In this document: in pieces, positions 15,456-33,657 of the stretch
Layout of the letters: every line of letters begins with the position of its first letter
How positions within the stretch are numbered: the first letter of the stretch is position 1
Assembly (NCBI RefSeq): GCF_907165215.1
Contig: NZ_CAJRAY010000022.1
Span: 1 to 49,128, forward strand
From: Thermobacillus xylanilyticus
GTDB lineage: Bacteria > Bacillota > Bacilli > Paenibacillales > Paenibacillaceae
Length of the DNA: 49,128 nt
Reading direction: 5' to 3'
Position numbers and translations under genes: made by a program
Notes under the pieces: model-generated
The model's database searches: none
Told to the model about the DNA's origin: nothing
The model's input: the letters and a program-made list of their open reading frames with translations, nothing else

Positions 15456-16070
15456 ATGTCCGAACACTATTACACGAAGACGCCGCGGTCTGTCAGCGAC
15501 CGAAAGCGGATCGAAGCGGTGCTGCGCGGCAGACGGCTGGCATTTGCAACGGATGCGGGGGTCTTTTCGAAATCGGGCGTCGACTTCGGCAGCAGGCTGC
15601 TGATCGAGACGGCCGACATCCCGGACGGCGCGCGCGTGCTGGACGTCGGCTGCGGTTACGGCCCGATCGGCCTCGCGATCGCGGCCGCGAAGCCGTCCGC
15701 GCACGTCACCATGATTGACATCAACGAGCGGGCCGTGAAGCTGGCACGCGAGAACGCGGAACGGAACGGCATCCGCAATGTGACGATTCTGGAAAGCGAT
15801 CTGTTCGAGGCGGTGCGCGATCAGACCTTCGACGCCGTGCTGACCAATCCGCCGATCCGGGCCGGGAAGGCGGTCGTGCATCGGATTTTCGAAGAGGCTT
15901 TTGAGCGGCTGGTCCCGGGCGGCGCGCTGTGGGTCGTCATCCAGAAGAAGCAGGGGGCTCCTTCGGCCGAAGCGAAGCTGGAAGAAATTTTCGGAGCAGA
16001 CAACGTGAGGGTGGCGGCACGGGACAAAGGTTATTGCATTCTGCGGGCGGAGCGGTCAAACATTTGTTGA
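15456..16070 (+). CDS. ybxB: Class I SAM-dependent methyltransferase, RsmC-like (YbxB)
   Basis: A 204-residue homologue of the catalytic half of RsmC, the 16S rRNA guanine-N2 methyltransferase; the exact target in Bacillales is not established here. Motif I is VLDVGCGYGPIG, followed by acidic MIDINERA and the base-methylating NPP motif in LTNPPIRAGKAV. The start at 15456 has GGGAGGTG about 7 nt upstream; in-frame starts before it overlap the hairpin. Position between rplL and rpoB is as in Bacillus. Its stop codon overlaps the predicted rpoB -35 box. Confidence 0.9.
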   Translation: MSEHYYTKTPRSVSDRKRIEAVLRGRRLAFATDAGVFSKSGVDFGSRLLIETADIPDGARVLDVGCGYGPIGLAIAAAKPSAHVTMIDINERAVKLARENAERNGIRNVTILESDLFEAVRDQTFDAVLTNPPIRAGKAVVHRIFEEAFERLVPGGALWVVIQKKQGAPSAEAKLEEIFGADNVRVAARDKGYCILRAERSNIC

Positions 16071-16095
16071 CTCGCCTTCTTGCCTGTGGTATCAT
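16067..16095 (+). promoter_or_regulatory. Predicted promoter of rpoBC
   Basis: TTGACT at 16067-16072 overlaps the ybxB stop codon, and TATCAT at 16090-16095 follows after 17 bp. A second -10 like TATAAT at 16203-16208 lies 110 bp downstream but has only a weak -35. Confidence 0.65.
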
Positions 16096-16484
16096 TATAA
16101 AATGTCAGCATTAAAATAGGGCACAAGTCTTTTGTCCGCCGTTTGTCAAGTGCAAATTTCAATAGGCGGAACGGACCGTGTCCATGATCCGGCGGATTCA
16201 GGTATAATGGCTGTCTTTTCGGTGAAAATGATTAAACATATGGGGATTTCTGCCTCAACCGGAGGAGTGCGGCGCTTCGGCCGTTTTCCGTTTTCGCGGC
16301 TGCCCGCGCGCGGCAGGTACCGGTTCGGCGGCGATTCGCGGCACGACGGTCTTTAACCGGGCGCATGCGTCCGGTAAGGCCTTTCTTTCGTCTATGGGCG
16401 TTTTCAGGCCGCCGCTAAATACCGCGGCGGATTGATCATATAGCAAGGCAAGGCTGCAAGTCAACCATGAGGGGTGGGGTAAAG
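16096..16484 (+). other. Long rpoB leader
   Basis: About 390 nt with no convincing gene. Visible structures are a TATAAT box at 16203-16208, a hairpin at about 16357-16376 (ACCGG...CCGGT) followed by a pyrimidine-rich run, and a CCGCCGC/GCGGCGG hairpin at about 16412-16433. The second hairpin is about 50 nt before the start codon. These could form an attenuator that sets RNA polymerase synthesis; this is speculative. Confidence 0.5.
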
Positions 16485-20030
<3,546 letters not shown>

Positions 20031-20128
20031 TCGGCGCCACGTGACTTCATCGTCAGACAAGGCATCGCCGCCCTGTCCAGCGGGCGGCCTCGCCTGCCTC
20101 GCGGCAGAGACTGAAGGAGGGTTGCTCC

Positions 20129-23749
<3,621 letters not shown>

Positions 23750-24146
23750 TGCGCCGGACCTTCCGTCCGGGCGCATCGGATGCGGCACACATCCGAGGAT
23801 AACGTTTGACCCGATTCCGAGGAAGGCGGCCTGGGCCGGCCGGACGAACCGATCGTCCGGACCGGCCCGGCGGCTGTCGGAGGGAGTTTTCGATACAACC
23901 GTTTGCAAGACGGACAAGCTCTCCGCGGGGATGAGCCGTTTTGCATGAGATGCAAGAACCGACAGGCGGCTCGCATGTCAAAGGACTTGCACTGAACCGG
24001 AAGTTGACGGTATAAGACAAGCCGCGCGGTATGCGTTTGTCGGCCAAAGCTGTTCTGCTTGACACACCCTGGCAGCAGGTGATACTATATCGGAGTGTGC
24101 CTATAAGGATGGGGATCGTGCGCCTTCGCGAAAGGGAGGAGTCTCC
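23750..24146. other. 397-bp intergenic region after rpoC
   Basis: No credible gene. It contains a bulged hairpin directly after rpoC (TGCGCC...GGCGCA, about 23749-23776) and a very stable 15-bp stem with one bulge and an ACCGA loop at 23833-23868. The str operon promoter is at 24059-24088. Neither hairpin is followed by a clear U-tract, so rpoC termination is uncertain. Confidence 0.6.
24059..24088 (+). promoter_or_regulatory. Predicted promoter of ybxF-rpsL-rpsG-fusA
   Basis: A perfect TTGACA at 24059-24064 is followed by TACTAT at 24083-24088 (18-bp spacing), or GATACT at 16-bp spacing, with a TG just upstream. It lies about 60 bp before the ybxF start. Confidence 0.6.
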
Positions 24147-24377
24147 ATGCCCTGGAAGATCGGCACCAAGCAAACGACGAAAGCTGTGGAGCAAGGATTG
24201 GCCGCGCGGGTATTTGTCGCGCGCGATGCAGATCCTCGGTTGACGGGCAAGATTGTGGAGCTCTGCCGCCAAGCGGAGATCGAGGTCGAATGGGTGGACC
24301 GGATGGCCGATCTCGGCAGACGCTGCGGGATCGACGTCGGAGCCGCGTCGGCCGCCTGGATTCCGGATGGACCGTAA
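24147..24377 (+). CDS. ybxF: L7Ae-family K-turn-binding protein YbxF
   Basis: A 76-residue L7Ae/L30e-type protein; Bacillus YbxF binds RNA kink-turns and can associate with the ribosome. The family core is recognisable: GTKQTTKAVEQGLAARVFVA, then DPRLTGKIVELCRQAEIEV. It sits between rpoC and rpsL exactly as in Bacillus. AAAGGGAGGAG precedes the ATG. Confidence 0.9.
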   Translation: MPWKIGTKQTTKAVEQGLAARVFVARDADPRLTGKIVELCRQAEIEVEWVDRMADLGRRCGIDVGAASAAWIPDGP

Positions 24378-24513
24378 GGCAGGCGACGTTCGGGCCGGAT
24401 TCACGAAAGGAATGCGGCGCGGACTTTTGTCTGCTTATTGATGAACCGCCTGGATCTGTGGACTTGAAACACGCAGCGATTCAACCGACTCGCCCAAGGA
24501 AGGGGGTGGCAAC

Positions 24514-24936
24514 ATGCCAACAATCAACCAGCTCGTGCGCAAAGGCCGCAAAGCGAAGGTCGTCAAGTCGAAATCGCCGGCGCTGCAACGGGGTTTCAAC
24601 GCGCTCAAGCGTGAAGCGACCAACATCAGCTCGCCGCAGAAGCGGGGCGTCTGCACCCGTGTCGGCACGATGACGCCGAAGAAGCCGAACTCCGCCCTGC
24701 GGAAATATGCGCGGGTTCGTCTGACCAACCGCGTTGAGGTTACGGCATATATTCCGGGTATTGGTCACAATCTTCAAGAGCACAGCGTCGTGTTGATCCG
24801 CGGCGGCCGGGTCAAGGACCTTCCGGGTGTCCGCTATCATATCGTCCGCGGCGCGCTGGATACGGCCGGCGTGAACAACCGTAAGCAAGGCCGCTCCAAG
24901 TACGGCGCGAAGCGTCCGAAGGAAGCGAAGAAGTAA
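24514..24936 (+). CDS. rpsL: 30S ribosomal protein S12
   Basis: 140-residue decoding-centre protein. [11 protein letters not shown] keeps both lysines (56-57), the site altered in many streptomycin-resistant mutants, so the allele looks sensitive. [12 protein letters not shown] is also intact. It is the second gene of the str cluster, 136 bp after ybxF, with an AAGGGGGTGG ribosome binding site. Confidence 0.97.
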   Translation: MPTINQLVRKGRKAKVVKSKSPALQRGFNALKREATNISSPQKRGVCTRVGTMTPKKPNSALRKYARVRLTNRVEVTAYIPGIGHNLQEHSVVLIRGGRVKDLPGVRYHIVRGALDTAGVNNRKQGRSKYGAKRPKEAKK

Positions 24937-24982
24937 TAGATCGGCTGACGATGGAGAAACATGATGGAAGGAGGTTGGATCC

Positions 24983-25453
24983 ATGCCACGCAAAGGACCG
25001 GTGCCGAAGCGCGATGTGCTGCCGGACCCGATCTACAACAGCAAGCTGGTCACGCGGCTCATCAACCGCATCATGATCGACGGCAAGCGCGGAGTCGCGT
25101 CCAGAATCCTGTACGAAGCGTTCGAGATTATCCGTGAGCGCACGGGCAAGGACCCGATGGAAGTGTTCGAGGCCGCTCTCAAGAATGTCATGCCGGTGCT
25201 CGAAGTCAAGGCTCGCCGCGTCGGCGGCGCGAACTACCAGGTTCCGGTGGAAGTCAGACCGGAACGCCGGACGTCCCTTGGCCTCCGCTGGCTCGTCAAC
25301 TACGCCCGCACCCGCGGCGAGAAGACGATGCAGGAACGCCTGGCCGCAGAGATCATCGACGCTTCGAACAACACGGGCGCTGCCGTGAAGAAGCGCGAAG
25401 ACACGCACAAGATGGCCGAGGCGAACAAGGCGTTCGCGCACTACCGCTGGTAG
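24983..25453 (+). CDS. rpsG: 30S ribosomal protein S7
   Basis: 156-residue primary assembly protein of the 30S head. It begins [19 protein letters not shown] and contains [17 protein letters not shown], both typical. GAAGGAGG precedes the ATG. It is followed by fusA after 28 bp. Confidence 0.97.
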   Translation: MPRKGPVPKRDVLPDPIYNSKLVTRLINRIMIDGKRGVASRILYEAFEIIRERTGKDPMEVFEAALKNVMPVLEVKARRVGGANYQVPVEVRPERRTSLGLRWLVNYARTRGEKTMQERLAAEIIDASNNTGAAVKKREDTHKMAEANKAFAHYRW

Positions 25454-25481
25454 GATTCAGATTTCGGAAGGAGACAACAGC

Positions 25482-27566
25482 ATGCCTAGACAGTTCTCCT
25501 TGAAAGATACGCGCAATATCGGGATCATGGCCCATATTGACGCCGGCAAGACGACCACCACGGAGCGCATCCTGTTCTATACCGGCCGCACCCACAAGAT
25601 CGGCGAGGTGCACGAAGGCGCCGCGACGATGGACTGGATGGAACAGGAGCAGGAGCGCGGCATCACGATCACGTCGGCCGCGACGACCGCTCAATGGAAA
25701 GGTCACCGGATCAATATCATCGACACTCCGGGCCACGTCGACTTCACCGTCGAAGTCGAGCGTTCCCTGCGCGTGCTGGACGGAGCAGTAGCCGTGTTCA
25801 GCGCGAAGGAAGGCGTTGAACCGCAGTCCGAGACCGTCTGGCGCCAGGCGGACAAGTACGGCGTGCCGCGGATCGCCTATGTCAACAAGATGGACATTAT
25901 CGGCGCGGATTACCTCGCCGTCGTCCAGGACATGCGCGATCGTCTGCAGGCGAACGCCGTCGCGATCCAACTGCCGATCGGCGCCGAGAACGATTTCCGC
26001 GGCATCATTGACCTGATCGAGCGGAAAGCGTACTTCTACAAAGACGACCTCGGCAAAGATATCGAAGTCGGGGACATTCCGGCCGACCTGGCCGACAAGG
26101 CCGAAGAGCTTCGCAATGAGCTCGTCGAGAAGGTCGCTGAAATCGACGAAGAGCTCATGATGAAGTATCTGGAAGGCGAAGAGATCACCGTTCCGGAACT
26201 GAAGGCGGCACTGCGCAAAGGCGTATGTTCCGTTCAGATTTTCCCGGTCGTCTGCGGCTCTTCGTACCGGAACAAAGGCGTTCAATTGATGCTGGACGCC
26301 GTCATCGAATATCTGCCGTCGCCGGTTGACGTGCCGGATATCAAGGGCACGCTCGAAGACGGCACGGAGACGACGCGCAAGTCGTCCGACGACGAGCCGT
26401 TCGCGGCACTCGCATTCAAGATCATGACCGACCCCTATGTCGGTAAGCTGACGTTCTTCCGCGTCTACTCCGGCATCCTGAACTCCGGTTCGTACGTGCT
26501 GAACGCCACGAAGGGCAAGCGCGAACGGATCGGCCGGATTCTGCAGATGCACGCGAACCATCGCGAGGAGATCACGGAAGTGTATGCGGGCGACATCGCC
26601 GCTGCCGTCGGCCTGAAGGACACGACGACGGGCGACACGCTCTGCGACGAGAAGCATCCGGTTATCCTGGAATCGATGAACTTCCCGGAACCGGTCATCG
26701 AGGTCGCGATCGAGCCGAAGACGAAGAACGACCAGGACAAACTTGGCGTCGCGCTGTCGAAGCTCTCCGAAGAAGACCCGACGTTCCGTGCCTACACGGA
26801 CGAAGAGACCGGCCAGACGATCATCGCCGGCATGGGCGAGCTCCATCTGGAGATCATCGTCGACCGTCTGAAACGGGAATTCAAGGTCGAGACGAACGTC
26901 GGCAAGCCGCAGGTCGCATACCGCGAGACGTTCCGCACGCCGGCGCGCGTCGAAGGCAAATTCGTCCGCCAGTCGGGCGGCCGCGGTCAATACGGCCACG
27001 TCTGGATCGAATTCGAACCGCTTGAGCAAGGCGCGGGCTTCGTGTTCGAGAACAAGATCGTCGGCGGCGTCGTTCCGAAAGAATACGTGCCGGCCGTTCA
27101 AGCCGGTATCGAAGAAGCGATGCGCAACGGCGTCCTCGCCGGTTATCCGATGGTCGACATCAAGGCTACGCTCGTCGACGGTTCGTACCACGACGTCGAC
27201 TCGTCCGAAATGGCGTTCAAGATCGCCGGTTCGCTGGCGCTCAAGGCCGCGAAGGACAAGTGTAACCCTGTGCTCCTCGAGCCGATCATGAAGGTCGAGG
27301 TCACGGTGCCGGAAGAATACTTCGGCGACGTCATGGGCACGCTCAGCTCCCGCCGCGGACGCATCGAGGGCACGGATACGCGCGCAGGCGCGCAAATCAT
27401 CCGCGCGAAGGTGCCGCTCGGCGAAATGTTCGGCTACTCGACGACGCTTCGTTCGGGCACGCAAGGCCGCGGGGTGTTCTCGATGGAACTGTCCCACTAT
27501 GAGGAAGTTCCGAAGTCGATTGCGGACGAGATCATCGCGAAGTACAAGGGAAGCAGCAACGAGTAA
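25482..27566 (+). CDS. fusA: Elongation factor G
   Basis: Translocase GTPase of 694 residues. G-domain motifs are [12 protein letters not shown] (P-loop), switch-region [18 protein letters not shown] and NKMD. Domains II-V follow in full, with the domain IV region [26 protein letters not shown] lies upstream of the ATG. It is the last str gene before tuf. Confidence 0.97.
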   Translation: MPRQFSLKDTRNIGIMAHIDAGKTTTTERILFYTGRTHKIGEVHEGAATMDWMEQEQERGITITSAATTAQWKGHRINIIDTPGHVDFTVEVERSLRVLDGAVAVFSAKEGVEPQSETVWRQADKYGVPRIAYVNKMDIIGADYLAVVQDMRDRLQANAVAIQLPIGAENDFRGIIDLIERKAYFYKDDLGKDIEVGDIPADLADKAEELRNELVEKVAEIDEELMMKYLEGEEITVPELKAALRKGVCSVQIFPVVCGSSYRNKGVQLMLDAVIEYLPSPVDVPDIKGTLEDGTETTRKSSDDEPFAALAFKIMTDPYVGKLTFFRVYSGILNSGSYVLNATKGKRERIGRILQMHANHREEITEVYAGDIAAAVGLKDTTTGDTLCDEKHPVILESMNFPEPVIEVAIEPKTKNDQDKLGVALSKLSEEDPTFRAYTDEETGQTIIAGMGELHLEIIVDRLKREFKVETNVGKPQVAYRETFRTPARVEGKFVRQSGGRGQYGHVWIEFEPLEQGAGFVFENKIVGGVVPKEYVPAVQAGIEEAMRNGVLAGYPMVDIKATLVDGSYHDVDSSEMAFKIAGSLALKAAKDKCNPVLLEPIMKVEVTVPEEYFGDVMGTLSSRRGRIEGTDTRAGAQIIRAKVPLGEMFGYSTTLRSGTQGRGVFSMELSHYEEVPKSIADEIIAKYKGSSNE

Positions 27567-27677
27567 GCCTGCATGACGACATAACCGATGTGGTTACAGG
27601 ACGGATGCCGCGGCGCCTTGCGCCGCGCCCCGCTCCACACATAACCCAATCCATCATCCCAAGGAGGAAATGGTTCA

Positions 27678-28871
<1,194 letters not shown>

Positions 28872-28900
28872 TGAGGCGCGGCTCCAAGCCGCATATTGCA

Positions 28901-28945
28901 CGGCCGTTTGGCAGCAACTGCTGTCAAACGGCCGCTTGTTTTTTT
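28901..28945 (+). terminator. Strong intrinsic terminator after tuf
   Basis: CGGCCGTTTGGCAGCA pairs with TGCTGTCAAACGGCCG with a short loop, followed by CTTG and seven T residues. It separates the str operon from the iron-uptake cassette. Confidence 0.92.
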
Positions 28946-28996
28946 CACGTCCGTCACGACGTCAGCCGATTTTCTTGCCGGATTGCAAGCAGATCA

Positions 28997-29025
28997 TTGA
29001 CGACGATAATGAGAACCATTATCAT
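28997..29025 (+). promoter_or_regulatory. Fur-controlled promoter of the iron-uptake ATPase gene
   Basis: TTGACG (28997-29002) and TATCAT (29020-29025) are spaced by 17 bp. A Fur box at 29005-29023 (GATAATGAGAACCATTATC) matches the 19-bp consensus at 17 positions and covers the spacer and part of the -10. Repression by Fur with iron is expected. Confidence 0.85.
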
Positions 29026-29156
29026 AATAGACGGATTGATTTGACCAGCAGGGTGGATGAAGGATCGGGCGCGGCTGCGAAGCCGATTGATTTTTCGAAT
29101 CCGACTGTGATGGATATGGCCTGACTGCGGCAGGCGACCGGAGAGGATGAGGCGCC

Positions 29157-30041
29157 TTGGACAGACTGATAACGCAAGACCTGGCGATTGGCTATGACGA
29201 ACGGCTGATTGTGGACGGTCTGAACCTGAGCATACCGACGGGAAAGATTACCGCCCTGGTAGGTTCGAACGGATCGGGCAAATCGACGATTTTGAAGACG
29301 ATGGCCCGCATCATGAAACCCCAGCGCGGCAGCGTGCTGCTCGACGGGAAGGCGATCCACTCGCAATCGACGCGGGAAGTGGCGAAACAGCTGGCGATTT
29401 TGCCCCAGAATCCCGTTGCGCCCGAAGGGCTTACGGTCCGCGAACTGGTCGGCTACGGCCGCTATCCGCATCAGAAAGGTTTCGGCACGATGAGCCGGGA
29501 AGACCGTGAGATCGTGGAGTGGGCGATCGAGATGACCGGTCTTGTTTCATTTGCCGACCGTGCGGTTGATCAGTTGTCCGGCGGTCAGCGGCAGCGGGCA
29601 TGGATTGCGATGGCGCTCGCGCAGCAGACGGAAATATTGTTCCTGGACGAGCCGACGACCTATCTCGATATGGCGCATCAGCTCGAGGTGCTGAAGCTGC
29701 TGCAGCAGCTCAATGAAGAGCAAGGCCGAACGATCGTCATGGTCGTGCACGATCTGAACCACGCCACGCGTTATGCGCATCACATGGTCGCGATCAAGTC
29801 CGGCAAGATCGTGGCCGAAGGCGAACCGGCGAAAGTAACGACGAAGGAAGTGCTCCGCGAAGTATTCGGGATCGAAGCCGATATTCTGTTCGATCCGCGC
29901 ACCGGCGTGCCGCTCTGTCTGCCGTTCGAACTGTTCCGCGAAAGCCTGCGTACGGCGAAGAACCGCGAGCATCAGCAGGTGAAGAGCAAACAGGAAGATC
30001 GGGCTTACGGCAAGCAGGCGAATGCCGTGACGAACGGTTGA
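29157..30041 (+). CDS. Iron-siderophore ABC transporter ATP-binding protein (FecE/FepC family)
   Basis: Cytoplasmic ATPase that powers import of ferric chelates. The 294-residue protein has Walker [10 protein letters not shown] near residue 37, signature [17 protein letters not shown], Walker [17 protein letters not shown] and the H-loop [11 protein letters not shown]. The [10 protein letters not shown] sequence is typical of siderophore-type ATPases. A TTG start with a GAGG-rich site upstream is used. It lies about 130 bp downstream of a Fur box. The cassette splits the usual tuf-rpsJ order and is probably inserted. Confidence 0.9.
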   Translation: MDRLITQDLAIGYDERLIVDGLNLSIPTGKITALVGSNGSGKSTILKTMARIMKPQRGSVLLDGKAIHSQSTREVAKQLAILPQNPVAPEGLTVRELVGYGRYPHQKGFGTMSREDREIVEWAIEMTGLVSFADRAVDQLSGGQRQRAWIAMALAQQTEILFLDEPTTYLDMAHQLEVLKLLQQLNEEQGRTIVMVVHDLNHATRYAHHMVAIKSGKIVAEGEPAKVTTKEVLREVFGIEADILFDPRTGVPLCLPFELFRESLRTAKNREHQQVKSKQEDRAYGKQANAVTNG

Positions 30042-30098
30042 CGGGCCGCTCCGGCATGCGAAAGATCTGCAGCCTTCCGAGATTGCGGCTGATTTTCG

Positions 30099-30136
30099 AA
30101 GCCACTGGTTCCCGTTGGGACGGTGGCTTTGTCTTT
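30099..30136 (+). terminator. Possible partial terminator between ATPase and permease genes
   Basis: AAGCCAC (30099-30105) pairs with GTGGCTT (30123-30129) over a long loop, followed by the T-rich TTGTCTTTG. It may reduce read-through into the permease gene. Weak evidence. Confidence 0.4.
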
Positions 30137-30152
30137 GTGAGCAGGTGGTTAA

Positions 30153-31199
30153 ATGAACGCGTTCAACACCCGGCATGATGCGGCGAACGCGCGGCAAATG
30201 CCGGTCAAAGGCCGTCCGCTTGCGGCCATCCTGATCATTACGGGCGGACTCGCCGCGCTTGCCCTGGCCATGGCGGCCGCCACAGCCATCGGTGCGGCGG
30301 ACATCCGTCTCTCCACCGTATGGGATGCCTTGTTCCGGTTCGATCCGGAACTGTCGAGCCATCACGTCGTGCGGGACTTGCGCGTGCCGCGAGCGCTCGG
30401 AAGCGCGCTCGTCGGAGCCGGACTCGCCGTCGCCGGCGCGATGATGCAAGGCATGACGCGCAACCCGCTCGCGGACTCCGGATTGCTCGGGCTCAACGCG
30501 GGGGCTGGCGTGATGCTCGCGGTCTGTTTCGCATTTTTTCCGCAGACGCCGTACATCCTGTTGATGGTGTATGCGTTCCTGGGGGCGGCCATCGGCGCGG
30601 GATTGGTGTTCGGCATCGGCTCGATGGCGAGGGGCGGCATGACACCGGTGCGCTTGACGCTGGCGGGAGCGGCGGTAAGCGCGCTGCTCACCGCGGTTAG
30701 CGAAGGCATCGCGCTCATGTTTCGAGTCGGACAAGATCTCGCCTTCTGGTATGCCGGCGGCGCGGCGGGGATCACCTGGCCGCAGATATCGGTATTGTGG
30801 CCATGGATCGGTGTCAGTCTGATCGCCGCGCTGCTGATGTCCCGTTCCATCACGCTGCTCAGTCTCGGCGAGGAGGTGGCGGCCGGTCTCGGAATGCGCA
30901 CCCGCTGGGTGAAGACGGCGGGCATGCTGGTCGTGCTGATCCTGGCCGGATCGTCGATGTCGGCCGTCGGCAGCATTGCGTTCATCGGGCTGATGGTGCC
31001 GCATGTCGCCCGGTTTCTCGTCGGCGTCGATTACCGGTGGATCATTCCGTGTTCCGCCGTGCTCGGAAGTCTGTTCATGGTGCTCGCCGACATCGGCGCG
31101 CGGTCGGTCAACCCGCCTTACGAGACGCCGGCCGGCGCGCTCATTTCGCTGGCCGGGGTGCCGTTTTTCCTCTGGCTGGCGCGCCGCAGGGGCCGGTAG
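30153..31199 (+). CDS. Iron-siderophore ABC transporter permease (FecCD family)
   Basis: 348-residue membrane protein with eight to ten hydrophobic segments, the first at about residues 23-49. FecCD hallmarks are RVPRALGSALVGAGLAVAGAMMQGMTRNPLADSGLLGLNAGA (its start near residue 77) and the ATPase-contacting GSIAFIGLMVPHVARFLVG. Only one permease is encoded here, whereas many systems have two. It may form a homodimer, or a partner may be encoded elsewhere. GCAGGTGG precedes the ATG. Confidence 0.9.
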   Translation: MNAFNTRHDAANARQMPVKGRPLAAILIITGGLAALALAMAAATAIGAADIRLSTVWDALFRFDPELSSHHVVRDLRVPRALGSALVGAGLAVAGAMMQGMTRNPLADSGLLGLNAGAGVMLAVCFAFFPQTPYILLMVYAFLGAAIGAGLVFGIGSMARGGMTPVRLTLAGAAVSALLTAVSEGIALMFRVGQDLAFWYAGGAAGITWPQISVLWPWIGVSLIAALLMSRSITLLSLGEEVAAGLGMRTRWVKTAGMLVVLILAGSSMSAVGSIAFIGLMVPHVARFLVGVDYRWIIPCSAVLGSLFMVLADIGARSVNPPYETPAGALISLAGVPFFLWLARRRGR

Positions 31200-31263
31200 A
31201 TCGGTTCCGCAGCGGAATGAGGCGGATGGCACCGTGAAACCGGGGCAGTCACAGAACGTTCAA

Positions 31264-31296
31264 TTGACAACATCCATGAGAATGATTATCATTCTT
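31264..31296 (+). promoter_or_regulatory. Fur-controlled promoter of the substrate-binding protein gene
   Basis: TTGACA (31264-31269) and TATCAT (31287-31292) are spaced by 17 bp. A Fur-box-like palindrome at 31278-31296 (GAGAATGATTATCATTCTT) matches the consensus at about 15 of 19 positions and overlaps the -10. It gives the binding protein its own iron-responsive promoter, built like the one at 28997. Confidence 0.82.
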
Positions 31297-31359
31297 GTTC
31301 AGGATAACAAAGCAGGTTAAGCAGCATATCTGCAAACAAGCGAAAGGATGAAATGCTCA

Positions 31360-32406
31360 ATGTTGCGCAGCAAGAAAGAAGGCAAACGAACGGCCGGGAT
31401 GTTCGCGGCGCTGCTGCTGGTGCTCGCGCTGGCGCTCGCCGCTTGCGGCGGCAATAACAATGCGGGAGAGAGCAACGGGGCGGCTTCCGGCAGCGACAAT
31501 GCGGCCGGCGGAACGAACGGCGGCACTGCCGGAAACGGCGCGGAACAAGAGGAAGCCGCGAACCCGCAGGAGCGCACGCTGACGGACGCGCTCGGCAATG
31601 ACGTGACGATTCCGGCGAATCCGCAGCGGATCATCGCGCCCTATCTGGAAGACCATCTGCTCACGCTCGGCGTCATGCCGGCCGCGCAGTGGTCGGTGCC
31701 GAACGGGGTGCAGGACTACCTGCAGGCGGCCGGTCTGGAAGGCGTGCCGACGATCAGCTACAACCTGCCGCCGGAAGAGGTCGTGAGCTTCAATCCGGAC
31801 CTCATCATCGTCAACTCGCCCTCGCTGGTGCAGAACGACCTGTACTCGCAATATTCGAAGATTGCGCCGACTTTCGTCCTCAGCGACGAGACGACGGCCG
31901 ACTGGCGCGCCGCGCTGAGCAAGATCGGCGAAGTGCTCGGCAAGGAAGAAGAAGCGAAAGCCGCGCTCGAAGCTTACGATCAAAAAGTGCAGGAGACGAA
32001 AGCCAAGCTCGAGGGCAAGCTTGAAGGCAAATCGATCGCCATCCTGTGGCTGACCGCCAAGCAGTTCTACATGGTCGACACGAAGACGGCGAGCGGCGCG
32101 GTCGTGTACGGCGATCTGGGCGTGAACCCGCCGAACATCATGACCGAGATTCCGGAAGAGAACCGCGCATCGTGGAATCCGATATCGCTCGAGAAACTGT
32201 CGGAACTGACGGCGGACTACATTTTCCTGGTGAACTACGAAGAAGGCCAGACGGACTCGCTGATCGAGAGCGACCTCTGGAAGACGATCCCCGCCGTCAA
32301 AGCGGGACATGTCTACGAGATGGACAAGAACCGCAGCTGGCTGTACAGCGGCGCCATCGCGGGACAGCTGGTGCTGGAAGATATCGAACGGGTGCTGGGA
32401 GAGTGA
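31360..32406 (+). CDS. Iron-siderophore ABC transporter substrate-binding lipoprotein (FecB/FhuD family)
   Basis: Membrane-anchored receptor that captures a ferric chelate. The 348-residue protein begins with a basic stretch (RSKKEGKR), a hydrophobic core and the lipobox LAAC near residue 29. An Asn/Gly-rich linker follows. The periplasmic-binding-protein fold starts with TLTDALGNDVTIPANPQRII and includes SFNPDLIIV. I choose ATG 31360 because AAAGGA lies 11 nt upstream; ATG 31348 overlaps that site. A clear terminator follows. The siderophore cannot be named. Confidence 0.9.
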   Translation: MLRSKKEGKRTAGMFAALLLVLALALAACGGNNNAGESNGAASGSDNAAGGTNGGTAGNGAEQEEAANPQERTLTDALGNDVTIPANPQRIIAPYLEDHLLTLGVMPAAQWSVPNGVQDYLQAAGLEGVPTISYNLPPEEVVSFNPDLIIVNSPSLVQNDLYSQYSKIAPTFVLSDETTADWRAALSKIGEVLGKEEEAKAALEAYDQKVQETKAKLEGKLEGKSIAILWLTAKQFYMVDTKTASGAVVYGDLGVNPPNIMTEIPEENRASWNPISLEKLSELTADYIFLVNYEEGQTDSLIESDLWKTIPAVKAGHVYEMDKNRSWLYSGAIAGQLVLEDIERVLGE

Positions 32407-32434
32407 CGGCGCAAGCCGCCGCTCTTCCTTTTTT
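32400..32434 (+). terminator. Intrinsic terminator after the binding-protein gene
   Basis: An imperfect stem (AGAG...CGGC with GCCG...CTCT, GCAA loop) overlaps the stop codon region and is followed by TTCC and six T residues. It isolates the iron cassette from the S10 operon. Confidence 0.75.
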
Positions 32435-32474
32435 ATTGGTTCGGATGCTTGATTCGTCCCGCAAAGAAAAAAGA

Positions 32475-32503
32475 TTGCAAACGCCCGGGTGTTTCGCTAT
32501 AAT
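32475..32503 (+). promoter_or_regulatory. Predicted promoter of the S10 operon
   Basis: TTGCAA at 32475-32480 and a perfect TATAAT at 32498-32503 are separated by 17 bp. A leader of about 135 nt follows, with an ACCCG...CGGGT hairpin near 32552-32586. Confidence 0.7.
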
Positions 32504-32572
32504 ATTGCATGTTGGTCTGCGACGTTGCGATGATGCGGGAGGTTGCCGACACACCCGGCCCCTTTGCCATAG

Positions 32573-32953
<381 letters not shown>

Positions 32954-33008
32954 GGCCCAGGCCGCGAAGGGCGGCTATTATATGCATGAGAGGAAATGAG
33001 GTGTCAAC

Positions 33009-33626
33009 ATGAAAGGTATCTTGGGCAGAAAGCTGGGGATGACGCAAGTCTTCGCGGCTGACGGCTCCGTCGTACCGGTTACGGTCATCGAGGCCGGCCC
33101 GTGCGTCGTGCTCCAGAAGAAGGATCGGGAGACCGACGGCTACGAAGCGATCCAGCTCGGTTTTGCCGACAAGAAGAACCCGATCAAGCCGGAAGTCGGT
33201 CACGCGAAGAAAGCCGGCACGGCTCCCAAGCGCTACGTAAAAGAAATCCGCGGGGTCAACCCGGGCGAGTATGAAGTTGGCCAGGAGATCAAAGCGGATA
33301 TTTTCGCGGAAGGCGAGTTCGTTGACGTGACGGGCATTTCGAAGGGTAAAGGCTTCGCCGGCGTCATCAAACGGTGGGGTCAACAGCGCGGTCCGATGGC
33401 GCACGGTTCGAAGTACCATCGCGGACCGGGTTCGATGGGCTCCATCCAGGCGAACCGCGTGCCGAAGGGCAAGCATCTGGCGGGCCGCATGGGCAGCGAG
33501 ACGGTCACGATCCAGAACCTCGAAGTGGTTCGCGTCGACGCGGAGCGCAACGTCATTCTCGTCAAGGGTTCGATCCCGGGCGCGAAGAACTCGTTCGTGA
33601 AAATCAGATCCTCGGTGAAGAAATAA
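33009..33626 (+). CDS. rplC: 50S ribosomal protein L3
   Basis: 205-residue early-assembly protein whose extension reaches the peptidyl transferase centre. [14 protein letters not shown] opens the protein. The loop segment [14 protein letters not shown] and [10 protein letters not shown] are present. It follows rpsJ after 55 bp. Confidence 0.97.
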   Translation: MKGILGRKLGMTQVFAADGSVVPVTVIEAGPCVVLQKKDRETDGYEAIQLGFADKKNPIKPEVGHAKKAGTAPKRYVKEIRGVNPGEYEVGQEIKADIFAEGEFVDVTGISKGKGFAGVIKRWGQQRGPMAHGSKYHRGPGSMGSIQANRVPKGKHLAGRMGSETVTIQNLEVVRVDAERNVILVKGSIPGAKNSFVKIRSSVKK

Positions 33627-33657
33627 ACCGATTCTTGCAGGAAAGGAGGAACATGAA

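Noticed and set aside
16467..16484. ATG 16467 as the rpoB start
   Set aside because: TTG 16485 has AGGGGTGG at the right distance and matches the TTG start known for Bacillus rpoB. The ATG has no good site upstream.
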